Shown: positions 1-8,395, numbered from the stretch's first letter. The stretch is DNA of 11,205 bases from Chromatiales bacterium (GCA_027070385.1 JALXDW010000461.1:1-11205), one strand, 5' to 3'. Made by a program: numbers and translations. The notes: generated from the letters alone by a model not told the origin.

Positions 1-205
1 AGTGGGTCCTATTCCATTACCAACGCGTAAAGAACGTTATACGGTTTTGATTTCTCCGCATGTAAATAAAGATGCACGAGATCAATACGAAATCCGTACA
101 CACAAGCGCATGATGGATATTTTGCAGCCAACGGATAAAACAGTGGATGCATTAATGAAGCTGGATCTTGCTGCTGGTGTTGATGTTCAGATTCAATTAA
201 ATTAA
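1..205 (+). CDS. rpsJ: 30S ribosomal protein S10, 3' part (5' end outside window)
   Basis: This is the C-terminal two thirds of S10, a protein of the 30S head that also acts as NusE in transcription antitermination. The reading frame is open from position 2 and ends at TAA 203-205, giving 67 residues of about 103. The run [20 protein letters not shown], followed by [15 protein letters not shown], is almost identical to E. coli S10 from about residue 38 on. The GTG at 2-4 is an internal Val codon, not a start, because the family has about 36 more residues upstream. In E. coli rpsJ is the first gene of the S10 operon, so the promoter and the L4-responsive leader should lie just upstream of this window. 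rplC follows after 44 bases. The identification is certain; the gene is cut by the window edge, not broken. Confidence 0.98.
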   Translation, partial: VGPIPLPTRKERYTVLISPHVNKDARDQYEIRTHKRMMDILQPTDKTVDALMKLDLAAGVDVQIQLN

Positions 206-215
206 TACAAGTTAA

Positions 216-230
216 TACTTAAATTAAGTA
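216..230. repeat. AT-rich palindrome in the rpsJ-rplC gap
   Basis: TACTTAA, one A, then TTAAGTA form a perfect 15-base palindrome 20 bases before the rplC start. As RNA it could form a 6-bp AU hairpin with a 3-base loop just upstream of the rplC ribosome binding site. It has no T tract and is too weak for a terminator. In AT-rich spacer DNA it may be chance. Confidence 0.4.
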
Positions 231-249
231 AATTTAAAGAGATACGATA

Positions 250-888
250 ATGACGATTGGTGTAGTAGGCCGCAAAGTTGGGATGACACGCATCTTTACA
301 GATGAAGGTGCTTCATTGCCTGTGACGGTTATTCAGGTAGAAGCGAATCGTGTTACTCAGTTGAAAACAGCTGAAAAAGACGGCTATCACGCCGTTCAGG
401 TGACAACGGGTAGCAAGAAAGCGTCACGCTTAAACAAACCGCAGGCCGGACATTTTGCTAAAGCCGGTGTGGAAGCAGGACGTGGTTTGTGGGAGTTCCG
501 TTTGAATGATGGTGAAGGCGAAGATTTGGCTGAAAACAGTGAAATCAAAGTCGATATTTTTGAAGCGGGCCAGAAGGTAGATGTGTGCGGTACCAGTATT
601 GGTAAAGGTTATGCGGGTGTTATCAAGCGTTATAACTTTGCAATGCAGGACGCAACGCATGGTAACTCACTGTCTCATCGTGCTCCGGGCTCTATTGGTC
701 AATGTCAAACGCCTGGTCGTGTTTGGAAAGGCAAGAAAATGTCTGGCCAGATGGGTAACGTGAAAACGACAGTGCAAAATCTGGAAGTTGTGCGTGTCGA
801 TACAGAGCGTAACTTGTTATTAGTTAAAGGCGCTGTGCCTGGTGCCAAAGGTGGCGATGTTATTGTCCGTCCGGCAGTCAAGGCATAA
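250..888 (+). CDS. rplC: 50S ribosomal protein L3
   Basis: L3 binds domain VI of 23S rRNA early in 50S assembly, and its long extension reaches towards the peptidyl-transferase centre. The protein has 212 residues (E. coli 209). It opens with [14 protein letters not shown], has the conserved [19 protein letters not shown] near residues 67-84, and carries the extension [18 protein letters not shown] followed by [13 protein letters not shown] at about 134-164. Gln153 in GQCQTPG aligns with the E. coli Gln that PrmB methylates, so the same modification is possible. The ATG at 250 is supported by an AAGAG ribosome binding site at 237-241. rplD follows after 12 bases. Nothing is unusual in length or motifs. 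Confidence 0.98.
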   Translation: MTIGVVGRKVGMTRIFTDEGASLPVTVIQVEANRVTQLKTAEKDGYHAVQVTTGSKKASRLNKPQAGHFAKAGVEAGRGLWEFRLNDGEGEDLAENSEIKVDIFEAGQKVDVCGTSIGKGYAGVIKRYNFAMQDATHGNSLSHRAPGSIGQCQTPGRVWKGKKMSGQMGNVKTTVQNLEVVRVDTERNLLLVKGAVPGAKGGDVIVRPAVKA

Positions 889-900
889 GGGGTTACTATT

Positions 901-1524
901 ATGGAATTGAATTTAACAACAGCAACAGGTAAAGCCTCTAAAAAAGCCGTTGAAGTTTCAGATGCAAACTTTGGTCGTGAATTTAATGAGTCTCTGGTTC
1001 ATCAAGCCGTTACAGCTTATTTAGCGGCTGCTCGACAGGGTTCTGTTGCACAGAAAAATCGTGCTGCCGTTAGTGGTGGTGGTAAAAAGCCTTTCAGACA
1101 GAAAGGCACAGGTCGCGCACGTGCGGGTACAACTCGTGGCCCAATCTGGCGTACAGGTGGTGTAACATTCGCTGCGCAACCACGTGACTATACTCAGAAG
1201 CTGAACAAAAAAATGTATGCAGCTTCAATTCGGTCTATTTTGTCAGAGCTTGTTCGCTTGGAGCGACTGATTATCATTGACGATATCAAAATGGACGCGC
1301 CTAAAACAAAAGAGCTGGTTGATAAATTAACAGCACTGGGTGTGATTGATAGCGCATTGATTGTGATGGATGAATTAGTGGAAGCGGTTGCCCTGTCTGC
1401 ACGCAACATACCACATGTTGATACTTGTACAGCAACAGAAGTCAATCCAGTTAATCTCGTGGGTTACGATAAAGTCGTTATGACGGCATCTGCTGTGAAA
1501 AAAGTTGAGGAGATGTTGTCATGA
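901..1524 (+). CDS. rplD: 50S ribosomal protein L4
   Basis: L4 is a primary 23S rRNA-binding protein whose extended loop lines the narrow part of the exit tunnel. In E. coli it also represses its own S10 operon at transcription and translation. The protein has 207 residues (E. coli 201); the extra residues lie near the N terminus, around positions 9-16. The tunnel loop is intact: [18 protein letters not shown] at about 59-76, with Lys68 matching E. coli Lys63, a position linked to macrolide resistance. [18 protein letters not shown] (about 102-119) and the end KKVEEMLS are family-typical. The ribosome binding site AAGGGG (887-892) overlaps the rplC stop codon. The gene's stop overlaps the rplW start as ATGA, suggesting translational coupling. 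Whether L4 autoregulation exists here cannot be judged, since the leader is outside the window. Confidence 0.98.
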   Translation: MELNLTTATGKASKKAVEVSDANFGREFNESLVHQAVTAYLAAARQGSVAQKNRAAVSGGGKKPFRQKGTGRARAGTTRGPIWRTGGVTFAAQPRDYTQKLNKKMYAASIRSILSELVRLERLIIIDDIKMDAPKTKELVDKLTALGVIDSALIVMDELVEAVALSARNIPHVDTCTATEVNPVNLVGYDKVVMTASAVKKVEEMLS

Positions 1525-1817
1525 GAGAACAGGATTTAATGACCGTTTTACTTGAGCCTCATGTTTCAGAAAAGAGCTCAATCGTTGCGGATAAGAACAA
1601 CCAGTTTGTATTTAAAGTGGCTCCGGCTGCAAACAAAACAGATATTAAAGATGCTGTTGAACTGATGTTTGATGTGAAAGTTTCAGATGTTAATGTTTTA
1701 AATGTAAACGGCAAGAAAAAACGTAATCGCTATGGTGCTGGTCGACGTAAAAACTGGCGTAAAGCATACGTTACATTAGAGCAAGGCCAGGATATTAATT
1801 TCCTGGGTGCAGAGTAA
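1521..1817 (+). CDS. rplW: 50S ribosomal protein L23
   Basis: L23 sits at the mouth of the exit tunnel and is the docking site for trigger factor and the signal recognition particle. The protein has 98 residues (E. coli 100). [11 protein letters not shown] at about residues 10-20 holds Glu17, equivalent to E. coli Glu18 that contacts trigger factor. [20 protein letters not shown] (about 65-84) is the basic tunnel-facing loop plus the conserved C-terminal strand. The start at 1521 is chosen over the in-frame ATG at 1539 because GAGGAG at 1507-1512 lies 8 bases upstream and the N terminus then matches the family. The start overlaps the rplD stop by 4 bases (ATGA). Confidence 0.97.
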   Translation: MREQDLMTVLLEPHVSEKSSIVADKNNQFVFKVAPAANKTDIKDAVELMFDVKVSDVNVLNVNGKKKRNRYGAGRRKNWRKAYVTLEQGQDINFLGAE

Positions 1818-1836
1818 AAGGTATTAGGACAGTCTG

Positions 1837-2664
1837 ATGGCAGTTATAAAAGCAAAACCGACTTCACCGGGTCGACGTTTCACGGTCAAGATTTCACATC
1901 CTGATTTACATAAAGGCGCACCTTATGCACCTTTGCTGGAAAAGAAATCAAAATCGGGTGGTCGTAACAATTACGGTCGTATTACGACTCGCCATATTGG
2001 TGGTGGACACAAACAGCATTACCGTGTCATTGATTTTAAACGTAATAAAGATGGCATTCCGGCAAAAGTGGAGCGTCTGGAATATGATCCTAACCGCACA
2101 GCCAATATCGCATTGTTATTGTATGCAGATGGTGAACGTCGTTACATTATTGCTGCGCAGGGCATGAAACAGGGCGATGAGCTTGTTTCGGGTGCTGAAG
2201 CTCCGATTAAATCAGGTAACTGTTTGCCTTTACGCAATATGCCTGTTGGTAGTGTGGTTCACTGTGTTGAAATGAAGCCGGGTAAGGGCGCACAAATGAT
2301 TCGCAGCGCGGGTACTTCTGCGCAACTTGTTGCTCGTGAAGGTGAGTATGCAACGTTACGATTGCGTTCCGGTGAAATGCGTAAAGTATTATCAAACTGT
2401 CGCGCGACTTTGGGTGTAGTGAGTAATTCTGAACATAATCTGCGTAAATTAGGTAAAGCCGGTGCTTCACGTTGGCGTGGTGTACGTCCAACCGTTCGCG
2501 GTGTGGCAATGAACCCGGTTGATCACCCGCATGGTGGTGGTGAAGGTCGTACATCCGGTGGTCGTCATCCCGTCAGTCCATGGGGTACGCCGACCAAAGG
2601 TTACAAAACACGTAGTAATAAACGTACTGATAAATTAATTGTACGTCGTCGTAACAAGAAATAA
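1837..2664 (+). CDS. rplB: 50S ribosomal protein L2
   Basis: L2 is among the most conserved ribosomal proteins. It binds 23S domain IV, is needed for subunit association, and reaches the peptidyl-transferase region. The protein has 275 residues (E. coli 273). The start [15 protein letters not shown] and the block [20 protein letters not shown] (residues 40-59) are typical, as is [17 protein letters not shown] at 206-222. [15 protein letters not shown] at 224-238 includes His230, which matches E. coli His229 (numbered without Met), the residue discussed in peptidyl-transferase activity. The C terminus is highly basic ([19 protein letters not shown]). A short AGGA ribosome binding site lies at 1826-1829. 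The longer reverse-strand open frame inside it (2207-2554) is a shadow. Confidence 0.98.
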   Translation: MAVIKAKPTSPGRRFTVKISHPDLHKGAPYAPLLEKKSKSGGRNNYGRITTRHIGGGHKQHYRVIDFKRNKDGIPAKVERLEYDPNRTANIALLLYADGERRYIIAAQGMKQGDELVSGAEAPIKSGNCLPLRNMPVGSVVHCVEMKPGKGAQMIRSAGTSAQLVAREGEYATLRLRSGEMRKVLSNCRATLGVVSNSEHNLRKLGKAGASRWRGVRPTVRGVAMNPVDHPHGGGEGRTSGGRHPVSPWGTPTKGYKTRSNKRTDKLIVRRRNKK

Positions 2665-2684
2665 TTGAATAGAGGATAGCTAAG

Positions 2685-2957
2685 GTGCCACGTTCCATTA
2701 GAAAAGGTCCATTTTTAGATTTGCATTTGGTTAAGAAAGTCCAGGCGGCTGTTGAATCAAATAGTAAAAAACCAATTAAAACCTGGTCTCGTCGCTCTAT
2801 GATTATTCCCGATATGATTGGTTTGACGATTGCGGTACATAATGGCCGTCAACACGTACCGGTACTGATTAGTGACAACATGATCGGACATAAGCTGGGT
2901 GAGTTTGCGCCAACGCGTACTTACAAAGGTCATGCTGCCGACAAGAAATCCAAGTAA
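2685..2957 (+). CDS. rpsS: 30S ribosomal protein S19 (GTG start)
   Basis: S19 forms a complex with S13 in the 30S head and contacts A- and P-site tRNA. The protein has 90 residues (E. coli 92). [19 protein letters not shown], the block [20 protein letters not shown] at about 42-61, and [20 protein letters not shown] at the end are diagnostic. The start codon is GTG at 2685. It is preferred because the family begins M-P-R-S at exactly this codon, AGAGGA lies 8 bases upstream (2671-2676), and no ATG is available before the conserved N terminus. The gene follows rplB after 20 bases and precedes rplV by 11. Confidence 0.97.
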   Translation: MPRSIRKGPFLDLHLVKKVQAAVESNSKKPIKTWSRRSMIIPDMIGLTIAVHNGRQHVPVLISDNMIGHKLGEFAPTRTYKGHAADKKSK

Positions 2958-2968
2958 AGGTTAGAAAG

Positions 2969-3301
2969 ATGGAAACGACTGCTAAATTAAAGAATGCACA
3001 AATCTCTGCCCAAAAGGCAAGGCTTGTTGCAGATCAGGTTCGTGGTGTACCCGTTGAGCGTGCATTACAGCTGTTAACCTTCAGCACTAAAAAAGCGGCT
3101 GCATTGGTTAAGAAAGTATTGGAATCAGCGATTGCCAATGCTGAGCATAATGAAGGCGCGGATATTGATGAATTAAAAGTAAGCCGCATCTTTGTAGACG
3201 AAGGTCCAACAATGAAACGTTGGCAAGCACGTGCTAAAGGCGCTGCGTACCATATTTTAAAACGTTCAAGTCACATTACTGTGATGGTATCAGATAAATA
3301 A
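2969..3301 (+). CDS. rplV: 50S ribosomal protein L22
   Basis: L22 binds all domains of 23S rRNA, and its beta-hairpin forms, with L4, the constriction of the exit tunnel. The protein has 110 residues, the same as E. coli, and aligns without gaps: [14 protein letters not shown] at 13-26, [20 protein letters not shown] at 41-60, [16 protein letters not shown] at 70-85, and [11 protein letters not shown] at the end. The hairpin tip reads [11 protein letters not shown] (86-96), whereas E. coli has MPRAKGRADRI. The usually conserved Arg92 is therefore Ala here, and Asp94 is Tyr. An AAAGG ribosome binding site at 2956-2960 overlaps the rpsS stop. The gene is certain; the loop substitutions are listed as a finding. 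Confidence 0.98.
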   Translation: METTAKLKNAQISAQKARLVADQVRGVPVERALQLLTFSTKKAAALVKKVLESAIANAEHNEGADIDELKVSRIFVDEGPTMKRWQARAKGAAYHILKRSSHITVMVSDK

Positions 3302-3312
3302 GAGAGTAGACG

Positions 3313-3996
3313 ATGGGGCAAAAAGTACATCCAACGGGTATCCGCTTAGGTATAGTTAAAGACTATACCTCCAAATGGTATGCCAACTCGAAAGACTATC
3401 CTGTGTTTTTAAACCAGGATTTAAAAACACGTGCTTTCTTAAAAGATAAATTGAAAACAGCATCTGTCAGTCGTATTCAAATTGAACGGACTCATGGTAG
3501 TGCAAATATTACGATTCATACTGCACGGCCAGGTCTGGTTATTGGTAAAAAAGGTGAAGACATTGAACGTCTTCGTAATGAAGTTACTTCGTTAATGGCT
3601 TTGCCAAAAGTACATATTAACATTGAAGAAATTCGCAAGCCTGAGCTTGATGCAACGCTGGTTGCCGAAGGTATTGCTTCTCAGTTGGAACGTCGGATTA
3701 TGTTCCGTCGGGCAATGAAGCGAGCGGTTAGTAATACCATGCGTTTAGGTGCACAAGGTGTAAAAATTAATGTTGGCGGCCGTTTAAACGGTGCTGAGAT
3801 TGCGCGAAGTGAATGGTATCGTGAAGGTCGTGTGCCACTGCATACACTGCGTGCAGATATTGATTACGGTGTTGCTTCTGCATTAACAACTTACGGGATT
3901 ATTGGCGTAAAAGTCTGGATCTTTAAGGGTGAAGTTATTGGCACGCAAGAGCAAGCGAGTAAAGAAGCAGAACCTGCGAAAGCAGCAGCGAAGTAA
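3313..3996 (+). CDS. rpsC: 30S ribosomal protein S3
   Basis: S3 lies at the mRNA entry tunnel of the 30S subunit and contributes, with S4 and S5, to the helicase activity that unwinds mRNA. The protein has 227 residues (E. coli 233). It begins [15 protein letters not shown] type II KH domain spans about residues 39-107, with its GKKG loop at 78-81. [14 protein letters not shown] (126-139) holds Arg132, Arg133 and Lys136, matching the E. coli helicase residues Arg131, Arg132 and Lys135. [20 protein letters not shown] and [10 protein letters not shown] mark the C-terminal domain, followed by an Ala/Lys/Glu-rich tail that is variable in the family. The start at 3313 has a weak GAGAG ribosome binding site at 3302-3306. 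Confidence 0.98.
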   Translation: MGQKVHPTGIRLGIVKDYTSKWYANSKDYPVFLNQDLKTRAFLKDKLKTASVSRIQIERTHGSANITIHTARPGLVIGKKGEDIERLRNEVTSLMALPKVHINIEEIRKPELDATLVAEGIASQLERRIMFRRAMKRAVSNTMRLGAQGVKINVGGRLNGAEIARSEWYREGRVPLHTLRADIDYGVASALTTYGIIGVKVWIFKGEVIGTQEQASKEAEPAKAAAK

Positions 3997-4019
3997 ACAG
4001 GATATTGTAGGAGAACATC

Positions 4020-4433
4020 ATGCTGCAGCCGAAACGTACAAAATTTCGTAAGCAAATGAAAGGGCGAAACCGAGGGTTAGCTCAACGTGGTAGTAAAGTA
4101 AGCTTTGGTGAGTATGGCTTGAAGTCAACTGAGCGAGGCCGAATTACTGCAAGACAAATTGAAGCAGCACGTCGAGCAATGACGCGCTATATTAAACGTG
4201 GTGGTAAGATCTGGATTCGTATTTTTCCGGACAAGCCTATCACCCAGAAGCCATTAGAAGTTCGGCAGGGTAAAGGTAAGGGTAATGTTGAGTACTGGGT
4301 TTGCCAGATTCAACCTGGCCGTATGTTATATGAAATGGAAGGCGTGAGTGAAGAAATCGCGCGTGAAGCATTTCGTTTGGCAGCTGCGAAATTACCTCTT
4401 GGAACAACATTTGTTACGCGGACGGTATTGTAA
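4020..4433 (+). CDS. rplP: 50S ribosomal protein L16
   Basis: L16 joins the 50S subunit late and organises the A-site tRNA binding region near the peptidyl-transferase centre. The protein has 137 residues (E. coli 136), starting [40 protein letters not shown] lies at about 43-62, [20 protein letters not shown] at 64-83, and [11 protein letters not shown] after that. Arg82 matches E. coli Arg81, which is hydroxylated by the oxygenase RoxA (YcfD); whether that enzyme exists here is not visible. A strong ribosome binding site TAGGAGA lies at 4008-4014, 5 bases before ATG. The stop TAA shares its last A with the rpmC ATG. Confidence 0.98.
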   Translation: MLQPKRTKFRKQMKGRNRGLAQRGSKVSFGEYGLKSTERGRITARQIEAARRAMTRYIKRGGKIWIRIFPDKPITQKPLEVRQGKGKGNVEYWVCQIQPGRMLYEMEGVSEEIAREAFRLAAAKLPLGTTFVTRTVL

Positions 4434-4633
4434 TGAAAGCAAGTGATTTAAGAGCAAAAGATCCTGCAGAGTTAAATAAAGAACTCACAGGTCGATTACG
4501 TGAACAGTTTAATCTGCGTATGCAGCGTGGTTCTGGCCAGTTAACTCGCTCGCACCTTTTAAAAGAAGTGCGTCGTGATATTGCCCGAATTAAAACTATT
4601 CTCAATGAAAAGAAAACAGGTAGTGCAGCATGA
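4433..4633 (+). CDS. rpmC: 50S ribosomal protein L29
   Basis: L29 is a small, two-helix protein next to L23 at the tunnel exit. The protein has 66 residues (E. coli 63). [18 protein letters not shown], then [16 protein letters not shown] at about 22-37 and [20 protein letters not shown] at 40-59, match the family closely. The ATG at 4433 overlaps the rplP stop by one base (TAATG), and there is no good ribosome binding site before it. Translation therefore probably depends on ribosomes finishing rplP. Its own stop overlaps the rpsQ start as ATGA, making rplP-rpmC-rpsQ a tightly coupled run. Confidence 0.97.
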   Translation: MKASDLRAKDPAELNKELTGRLREQFNLRMQRGSGQLTRSHLLKEVRRDIARIKTILNEKKTGSAA

Positions 4634-4893
4634 GTGAAGCGAAAGTAAAGCGTACCGTAACGGGTATCGTGACAAGCAATAAAATGGATAAAACCATTAC
4701 CGTTATGATCGAAAATGTTGTGAAGCATCCTGTTTATGGCAAGTACATTAAGCGCTCAAGCAAAGTACATGCACATGATGAAAATAATGAATGCAACATG
4801 GGTGACACCGTTGAAGTCAGCGAATGTCGTCCTTTGTCCAAGTCCAAGTCATGGACTCTGGAAAAAATCGTAACACGTGCTGAAACGGTTTAG
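4630..4893 (+). CDS. rpsQ: 30S ribosomal protein S17
   Basis: S17 is a primary 16S rRNA-binding protein of the OB-fold type that helps organise the 5' domain of the 30S subunit. The protein has 87 residues (E. coli 84). [20 protein letters not shown] at about 8-27, the block [19 protein letters not shown], then [18 protein letters not shown], are the family's conserved stretches. The ATG overlaps the rpmC stop by 4 bases, with only a weak AGG upstream. The codons for SKSKSW form a short repeat (TCCAAG twice) and a 6-bp inverted repeat at 4841-4857, judged a coding by-product. This is the last gene of the S10 group; only 34 bases separate it from rplN. Confidence 0.97.
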   Translation: MSEAKVKRTVTGIVTSNKMDKTITVMIENVVKHPVYGKYIKRSSKVHAHDENNECNMGDTVEVSECRPLSKSKSWTLEKIVTRAETV

Positions 4894-4927
4894 CACGGTT
4901 AATTAATTTAGAGAATCGGAGTAAACC

Positions 4928-5296
4928 ATGATTCAGATGCAAACACAGCTTCAAATCGCCGATAACAGCGGTGCGCGTCGTGTTCAGTGTATTAAAGTAT
5001 TAGGCGGTTCAAAACGTCGTTATGCGGGCATTGGCGATATTATTAAAGTGAGCATCAAGGAAGCTATTCCTCGCGGTAAAGTGAAAAAAGGTGACGTTCA
5101 TAATGCTGTTGTAGTTCGTACCCGTAAAGGTGTGCGTCGTCCGGACGGTTCAGTTATTCGTTTTGACAGCAATGCGGCTGTGTTACTTAATGCGAATTTA
5201 CAACCGATTGGTACACGTATTTTTGGGCCGGTAACTCGTGAATTACGAAATGAAAAATTCATGAAAATTATTTCTTTAGCCCCTGAAGTATTATAG
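4928..5296 (+). CDS. rplN: 50S ribosomal protein L14
   Basis: L14 lies at the subunit interface, takes part in bridges to the 16S rRNA, and is the target of the silencing factor RsfS. The protein has 122 residues, one fewer than E. coli, the difference being in the NANLQPIGT loop near residues 93-101. [20 protein letters not shown], the stretch [20 protein letters not shown], and [14 protein letters not shown] plus [12 protein letters not shown] are diagnostic. GGAG at 4918-4921 lies 6 bases before the ATG. In E. coli this gene opens the separate spc operon; here the upstream gap is too short to show an independent promoter. Confidence 0.98.
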   Translation: MIQMQTQLQIADNSGARRVQCIKVLGGSKRRYAGIGDIIKVSIKEAIPRGKVKKGDVHNAVVVRTRKGVRRPDGSVIRFDSNAAVLLNANLQPIGTRIFGPVTRELRNEKFMKIISLAPEVL

Positions 5297-5315
5297 AAGG
5301 CACGGAGTTCTCATT

Positions 5316-5636
5316 ATGAATAAAATTCGTAAAGGTGATGACGTTATCGTTTTAGCCGGAAAAGACAAAGGTAAGCGCGGTACTGTTACACGAGTAATTG
5401 TTGAAGATAGCAAAGTTGTTATCGAAAATATTAATGTTGCTAAAAAACATCAAAAGCCAAATCCGGCTTCGGGTGCGCCTGGTGGCATAGTTGAAGTGGA
5501 AATGCCAATACAGGCATCAAATGTTGCTTTGTTCAATGCTGCAACAGGTAAAGCTGATCGTGTTGGTTTTAAAATTTTAGAAGATGGCCGCAAAGTTCGT
5601 TACTTTAAATCGAACGGCGAAGTAGTAGACGTATAA
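5316..5636 (+). CDS. rplX: 50S ribosomal protein L24
   Basis: L24 is one of the two assembly initiators of the 50S subunit, binding the 5' domain of 23S rRNA close to the tunnel exit. The protein has 106 residues (E. coli 104). A KOW motif is clear at the N terminus, [20 protein letters not shown] at about residues 5-24. [20 protein letters not shown] at about 37-56 and [16 protein letters not shown] at the end are typical. GGAG at 5304-5307 lies 8 bases before ATG. rplE follows after 19 bases. In E. coli the S8 repressor site sits at this rplX-rplE junction; no clear equivalent was recognised here. Confidence 0.97.
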   Translation: MNKIRKGDDVIVLAGKDKGKRGTVTRVIVEDSKVVIENINVAKKHQKPNPASGAPGGIVEVEMPIQASNVALFNAATGKADRVGFKILEDGRKVRYFKSNGEVVDV

Positions 5637-5655
5637 ACACCACAGGTTAATACAA

Positions 5656-6204
5656 ATGGTTAGATTAGAAACAATTTATAAAGACACTATTGTGCCAAAG
5701 CTTAAAGAGCAGTTTGGTTATAAAAGTGTTATGCAAGTGCCGCGCATTACCAAGATCACTGTTAATATGGGTGTAGGTGAAGCATTGAATGACAAGAAAG
5801 TCATGGAAAATGCTGTCAGTGATATGACTAAAATCACCGGGCAGAAACCTATTATTAACAAGGCTCGCAAATCTGTTGCAGGTTTTAAAGTACGTGAAGG
5901 CTGGCCGATTGGTTGCAAAGTCACGTTACGCCGTGAGCGCATGTATGAATTTATGGACCGTCTGGTGAGTATTGCCATACCTCGTATTCGTGACTTTCGT
6001 GGTTTAAATCCAAAATCATTTGATGGCCGTGGTAACTACAGTATGGGTGTTCAGGAACAGATTATTTTTCCTGAAATTGAATATGATAAAATTGACACAT
6101 TACGCGGTATGGATATTACTTTCACAACATCCGCGAAAACAGATGAAGAAGGTCGTGCATTGTTAGCCGCCTTTAACTTCCCCATTAAAGGGCTGATAGG
6201 CTAG
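5656..6204 (+). CDS. rplE: 50S ribosomal protein L5
   Basis: L5 binds 5S rRNA, together with L18 encoded further downstream, and forms an intersubunit bridge with S13 in the 30S head. The protein has 182 residues (E. coli 179). [18 protein letters not shown] at about 31-48, [20 protein letters not shown] at about 72-91, and [20 protein letters not shown] at about 110-129 are diagnostic, as is the end FNFPIKG. The ribosome binding site is a short AGG at 5644-5646, 9 bases before ATG. The stop codon TAG is embedded in the strong ribosome binding site of rpsN. Confidence 0.98.
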   Translation: MVRLETIYKDTIVPKLKEQFGYKSVMQVPRITKITVNMGVGEALNDKKVMENAVSDMTKITGQKPIINKARKSVAGFKVREGWPIGCKVTLRRERMYEFMDRLVSIAIPRIRDFRGLNPKSFDGRGNYSMGVQEQIIFPEIEYDKIDTLRGMDITFTTSAKTDEEGRALLAAFNFPIKGLIG

Positions 6205-6214
6205 GAGAATATAA

Positions 6215-6520
6215 ATGGCTAAAATGTGCATGAAAGAACGCGAAAAGAAACGCATTAAAACAGTTGCAAAATATGCAGACAAACGTGCTGCATTAAAAGC
6301 AACCATTAAAGATATGACGGTTTCTTTTGAGGAGCGTATGGAAGCTCAAAAAGCATTACAAAAATTACCCCGTAACGCGAATCCTGTTCGTGTGCAACGT
6401 CGTTGTCAGATTACTGGTCGCCCACATGCGGTATACCGCAAGTTTGGTTTGTGCCGTAACAAGTTACGTGAAGCGACAATGCGTGGTGATGTGCCTGGTT
6501 TACACAAGGCAAGCTGGTAG
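6215..6520 (+). CDS. rpsN: 30S ribosomal protein S14, long zinc-free form
   Basis: S14 binds the 3' domain of 16S rRNA in the 30S head beside S3 and S10. The protein has 101 residues, identical in length to E. coli, so it is the long form rather than the 61-residue zinc-binding form. It lacks the paired CxxC motifs: the only cysteines are at 5, 64 and 80. [20 protein letters not shown], then [20 protein letters not shown] and LHKASW at the C terminus, are family-typical. A strong AGGAGA at 6203-6208 overlaps the rplE stop and lies 6 bases before ATG. An open frame in another frame, 6327-6533, is a shadow. Confidence 0.98.
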   Translation: MAKMCMKEREKKRIKTVAKYADKRAALKATIKDMTVSFEERMEAQKALQKLPRNANPVRVQRRCQITGRPHAVYRKFGLCRNKLREATMRGDVPGLHKASW

Positions 6521-6561
6521 TCTGTATAGATAGCCAAGATAGAATTTAGGAGAACAGAATT

Positions 6562-6954
6562 ATGATGACTGACCCAATTGCTGACTTGCTAACCCGTATT
6601 CGTAACGGTTTGCATGCATCAAAAGTAGATGTGTCTATGCGTAGCTCAAAACAGAAGCAAGCAATTGCTCAGGTTTTGAAAGATGAAGGTTTTATTAGCG
6701 ATTTTTCAGTTGAAGATGATAACGGCAAGTTAAATTTGAATATTGTTTTGAAATATTTTGATGGCAAGCCAGTTATTGAAAAAATCAAACGTGTTAGTCG
6801 TCCTGGTCTTCGTATATATAAAGGTAGTGATGAGCTGCCTAAAGTAATGGGTGGTTTAGGGATTGCGATTATCTCTACATCAAAGGGTTTAATGTCTGAT
6901 CGTGCTGCGCGTCAAGCCGGGCATGGTGGCGAAGTGCTTTGTACCGTACAGTAA
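6562..6954 (+). CDS. rpsH: 30S ribosomal protein S8
   Basis: S8 binds helix 21 of 16S rRNA in the central domain, and in E. coli it represses the spc operon by binding mRNA near rplE. The protein has 130 residues, the same as E. coli. It starts [16 protein letters not shown], has [20 protein letters not shown] at about 79-98, and the RNA-binding signature [17 protein letters not shown] at about 104-120. Two ATG codons are adjacent (6562 and 6565). The first lies 8 bases after AGGAGA at 6548-6553 and gives the usual length, so it is preferred, but the second cannot be excluded. The 41-base gap to rpsN shows nothing else. Confidence 0.97.
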   Translation: MMTDPIADLLTRIRNGLHASKVDVSMRSSKQKQAIAQVLKDEGFISDFSVEDDNGKLNLNIVLKYFDGKPVIEKIKRVSRPGLRIYKGSDELPKVMGGLGIAIISTSKGLMSDRAARQAGHGGEVLCTVQ

Positions 6955-6976
6955 GCAGTAATTAAGGTTTAATATA

Positions 6977-7504
6977 ATGGCAAGATTAACTCCAGTTGAA
7001 ATACCTAAAGGTGTTGATGTTTCAATTAACAATCAGCATATTAGTGTAAAAGGTTCAAAAGGAACTTTAGAACATGATATTCATCCTGCAGTTGAAGTAA
7101 CTGCAGCCGATAATGTAATTTCATTTGCTTCTCGTGAAGGTCAGGCAGGTGCCCCAGCTCAATCAGGTACAGCGCGTGCGCTAATCAACAATATGTTGAA
7201 GGGTGTAAGTGAAGGTTTTCAAAAGAAACTGTTACTTGTTGGGGTTGGTTATCGCGCACAAGCACAGGGTAAAACGCTGAATTTGACATTGGGTTTTTCA
7301 CACCCGGTCAATTATGAATTACCGGAAGGTGTTTCAGCGGAAACACCCAGTCAGACAGAAATCATTGTCAGTGGTATTGATAAGCAACGTGTTGGTCAGG
7401 CTGCTGCTGAAATTCGTGCTTTCCGTCCACCAGAGCCTTACAAAGGTAAGGGTGTTAAATATGCTGATGAGCATATTGTTCGTAAAGAAGCCAAGAAAAA
7501 ATAA
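6977..7504 (+). CDS. rplF: 50S ribosomal protein L6
   Basis: L6 binds domain VI of 23S rRNA next to the sarcin-ricin loop, close to where translation factors dock. The protein has 175 residues (E. coli 177) and two similar RNA-recognition-like domains, roughly 1-82 and 83-175. [20 protein letters not shown] at about 65-84 followed by [15 protein letters not shown] marks the domain junction. The C-terminal signature [14 protein letters not shown] at about 151-164 is intact and is followed by a basic KEAKKK tail. AAGG at 6964-6967 serves as ribosome binding site, 9 bases upstream. rplR follows after 14 bases. Confidence 0.98.
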   Translation: MARLTPVEIPKGVDVSINNQHISVKGSKGTLEHDIHPAVEVTAADNVISFASREGQAGAPAQSGTARALINNMLKGVSEGFQKKLLLVGVGYRAQAQGKTLNLTLGFSHPVNYELPEGVSAETPSQTEIIVSGIDKQRVGQAAAEIRAFRPPEPYKGKGVKYADEHIVRKEAKKK

Positions 7505-7518
7505 GGTAGGGTAAGCGA

Positions 7519-7872
7519 ATGAATAAGAAATTATCTCGATTGCGACGCGCACGTAAAACACGCGCTAAAATTCGTGAACTTGTTGTGCCTCGTTTAACGA
7601 TTCATCGCACACCACGTCACATTTATGCACAAGTAATAGCTGCTGATGGTGTTAAAGTTCTGGCCAGTGCTTCAACAGTGCAAGCTGAGGTTAAAGCAGG
7701 TTTGAAAAGTACAGGTAATGTAGAAGCTGCAACGGCGGTGGGTAAAGTGATTGCAGAAAAAGCAAAAGCAGCCGGGATCGATAGTGTTGCTTTTGATCGT
7801 TCTGGTTTCCGTTACCATGGTCGTGTAAAGGCGCTGGCAGATGCGGCTCGTGAAGCTGGATTAAGTATTTAA
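7519..7872 (+). CDS. rplR: 50S ribosomal protein L18
   Basis: L18 binds 5S rRNA through its basic N terminus and, with L5, delivers the 5S particle to the 50S central protuberance. The protein has 117 residues, the same as E. coli. The N-terminal stretch [20 protein letters not shown] is strongly basic. [20 protein letters not shown] at about 25-44 and [20 protein letters not shown] at about 93-112, followed by EAGL, are diagnostic. A TAGGG ribosome binding site at 7507-7511 lies 7 bases before ATG, inside the 14-base spacer after rplF. Confidence 0.98.
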   Translation: MNKKLSRLRRARKTRAKIRELVVPRLTIHRTPRHIYAQVIAADGVKVLASASTVQAEVKAGLKSTGNVEAATAVGKVIAEKAKAAGIDSVAFDRSGFRYHGRVKALADAAREAGLSI

Positions 7873-7884
7873 AAGGTAAATATT

Positions 7885-8391
7885 ATGGCAGGATTTGAAA
7901 ACTCAACAGCAGCAGATGGTTTACAGGAACGTCTTGTAGACATTCGTCGAGTTGCAAAAGTTGTAAAAGGCGGTCGCATTTTTGGTTTTTCTGCGTTGAC
8001 AGTGGTTGGCGATGGAAATGGCAAAGTAGGCTACGGACGTGGTAAAGCGCGTGAAGTACCGGTTGCGATTCAAAAAGCAATGGAAGACGCACGTAAAAAC
8101 ATGAAAACTGTTGAGTTAAATGAAGGTACATTACATTACCCAGTTATGGCTCATAAAGGGGCTGCAAAAGTTTATATGCAACCTGCTTCTGATGGTACGG
8201 GCGTTATTGCCGGTGGTCCAATGCGTGCTGTTTTTGATGTTGTGGGTGTTCGCAATGTTTTGGCAAAATGTGTTGGTACCAATAATGCAATTAATGTTGT
8301 TCGAGCTACCGTTGATGGCCTAGCAAACATGTTGTCACCCAAGCAAGTTGCGGCAAAACGTGGCTTAAAAGTCGAAGATATTACGGAATAA
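7885..8391 (+). CDS. rpsE: 30S ribosomal protein S5
   Basis: S5 stabilises the 30S body near the decoding centre and mRNA entry, and affects accuracy and spectinomycin response. The protein has 168 residues (E. coli 167). An S5-type double-stranded RNA-binding fold covers about residues 13-76, with [20 protein letters not shown] at 28-47 containing the loop whose changes give spectinomycin resistance in E. coli; its KGGRIF core is intact. The C-terminal domain has [20 protein letters not shown], then VGVRNVLAK and [19 protein letters not shown] at 7871-7876 overlaps the rplR stop and lies 8 bases before ATG. rpmD begins 4 bases after the stop. Confidence 0.98.
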   Translation: MAGFENSTAADGLQERLVDIRRVAKVVKGGRIFGFSALTVVGDGNGKVGYGRGKAREVPVAIQKAMEDARKNMKTVELNEGTLHYPVMAHKGAAKVYMQPASDGTGVIAGGPMRAVFDVVGVRNVLAKCVGTNNAINVVRATVDGLANMLSPKQVAAKRGLKVEDITE

Positions 8392-8395
8392 GATA

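Noticed and set aside
694..716. Cysteine in the L3 motif GQCQTPG where E. coli has GQNQTPG
   Set aside because: Cys at this place is, as I recall, common in other gammaproteobacteria such as Pseudomonas; not unusual.
2207..2554. 115-residue reverse-strand open frame inside rplB
   Set aside because: It lies wholly inside the highly conserved L2 gene on the opposite strand, resembles no family, and is His- and Tyr-rich as expected from the reverse complement of L2 codons.
4414..4728. 104-residue reverse-strand open frame across rplP-rpmC-rpsQ
   Set aside because: It is antisense to three certain genes and has no recognisable domain; treated as a shadow.
4841..4857. 6-bp inverted repeat AGTCCA/TGGACT at the end of rpsQ
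   Set aside because: It is made by the codons for the conserved SKSKSW stretch of S17 and has no T tract, so it is not a terminator for the S10 group.
4880..4909. Possible spc promoter (CTGAAA, TTAATT)
   Set aside because: The -10 box matches only 3 of 6 consensus bases and the -35 box 4 of 6; in AT-rich sequence this is expected by chance.
5634..5700. S8 repressor site at the rplX-rplE junction, as in E. coli
   Set aside because: I looked for a stem resembling 16S helix 21 around the rplE start and saw no convincing one. A covariance search would be needed to exclude it.
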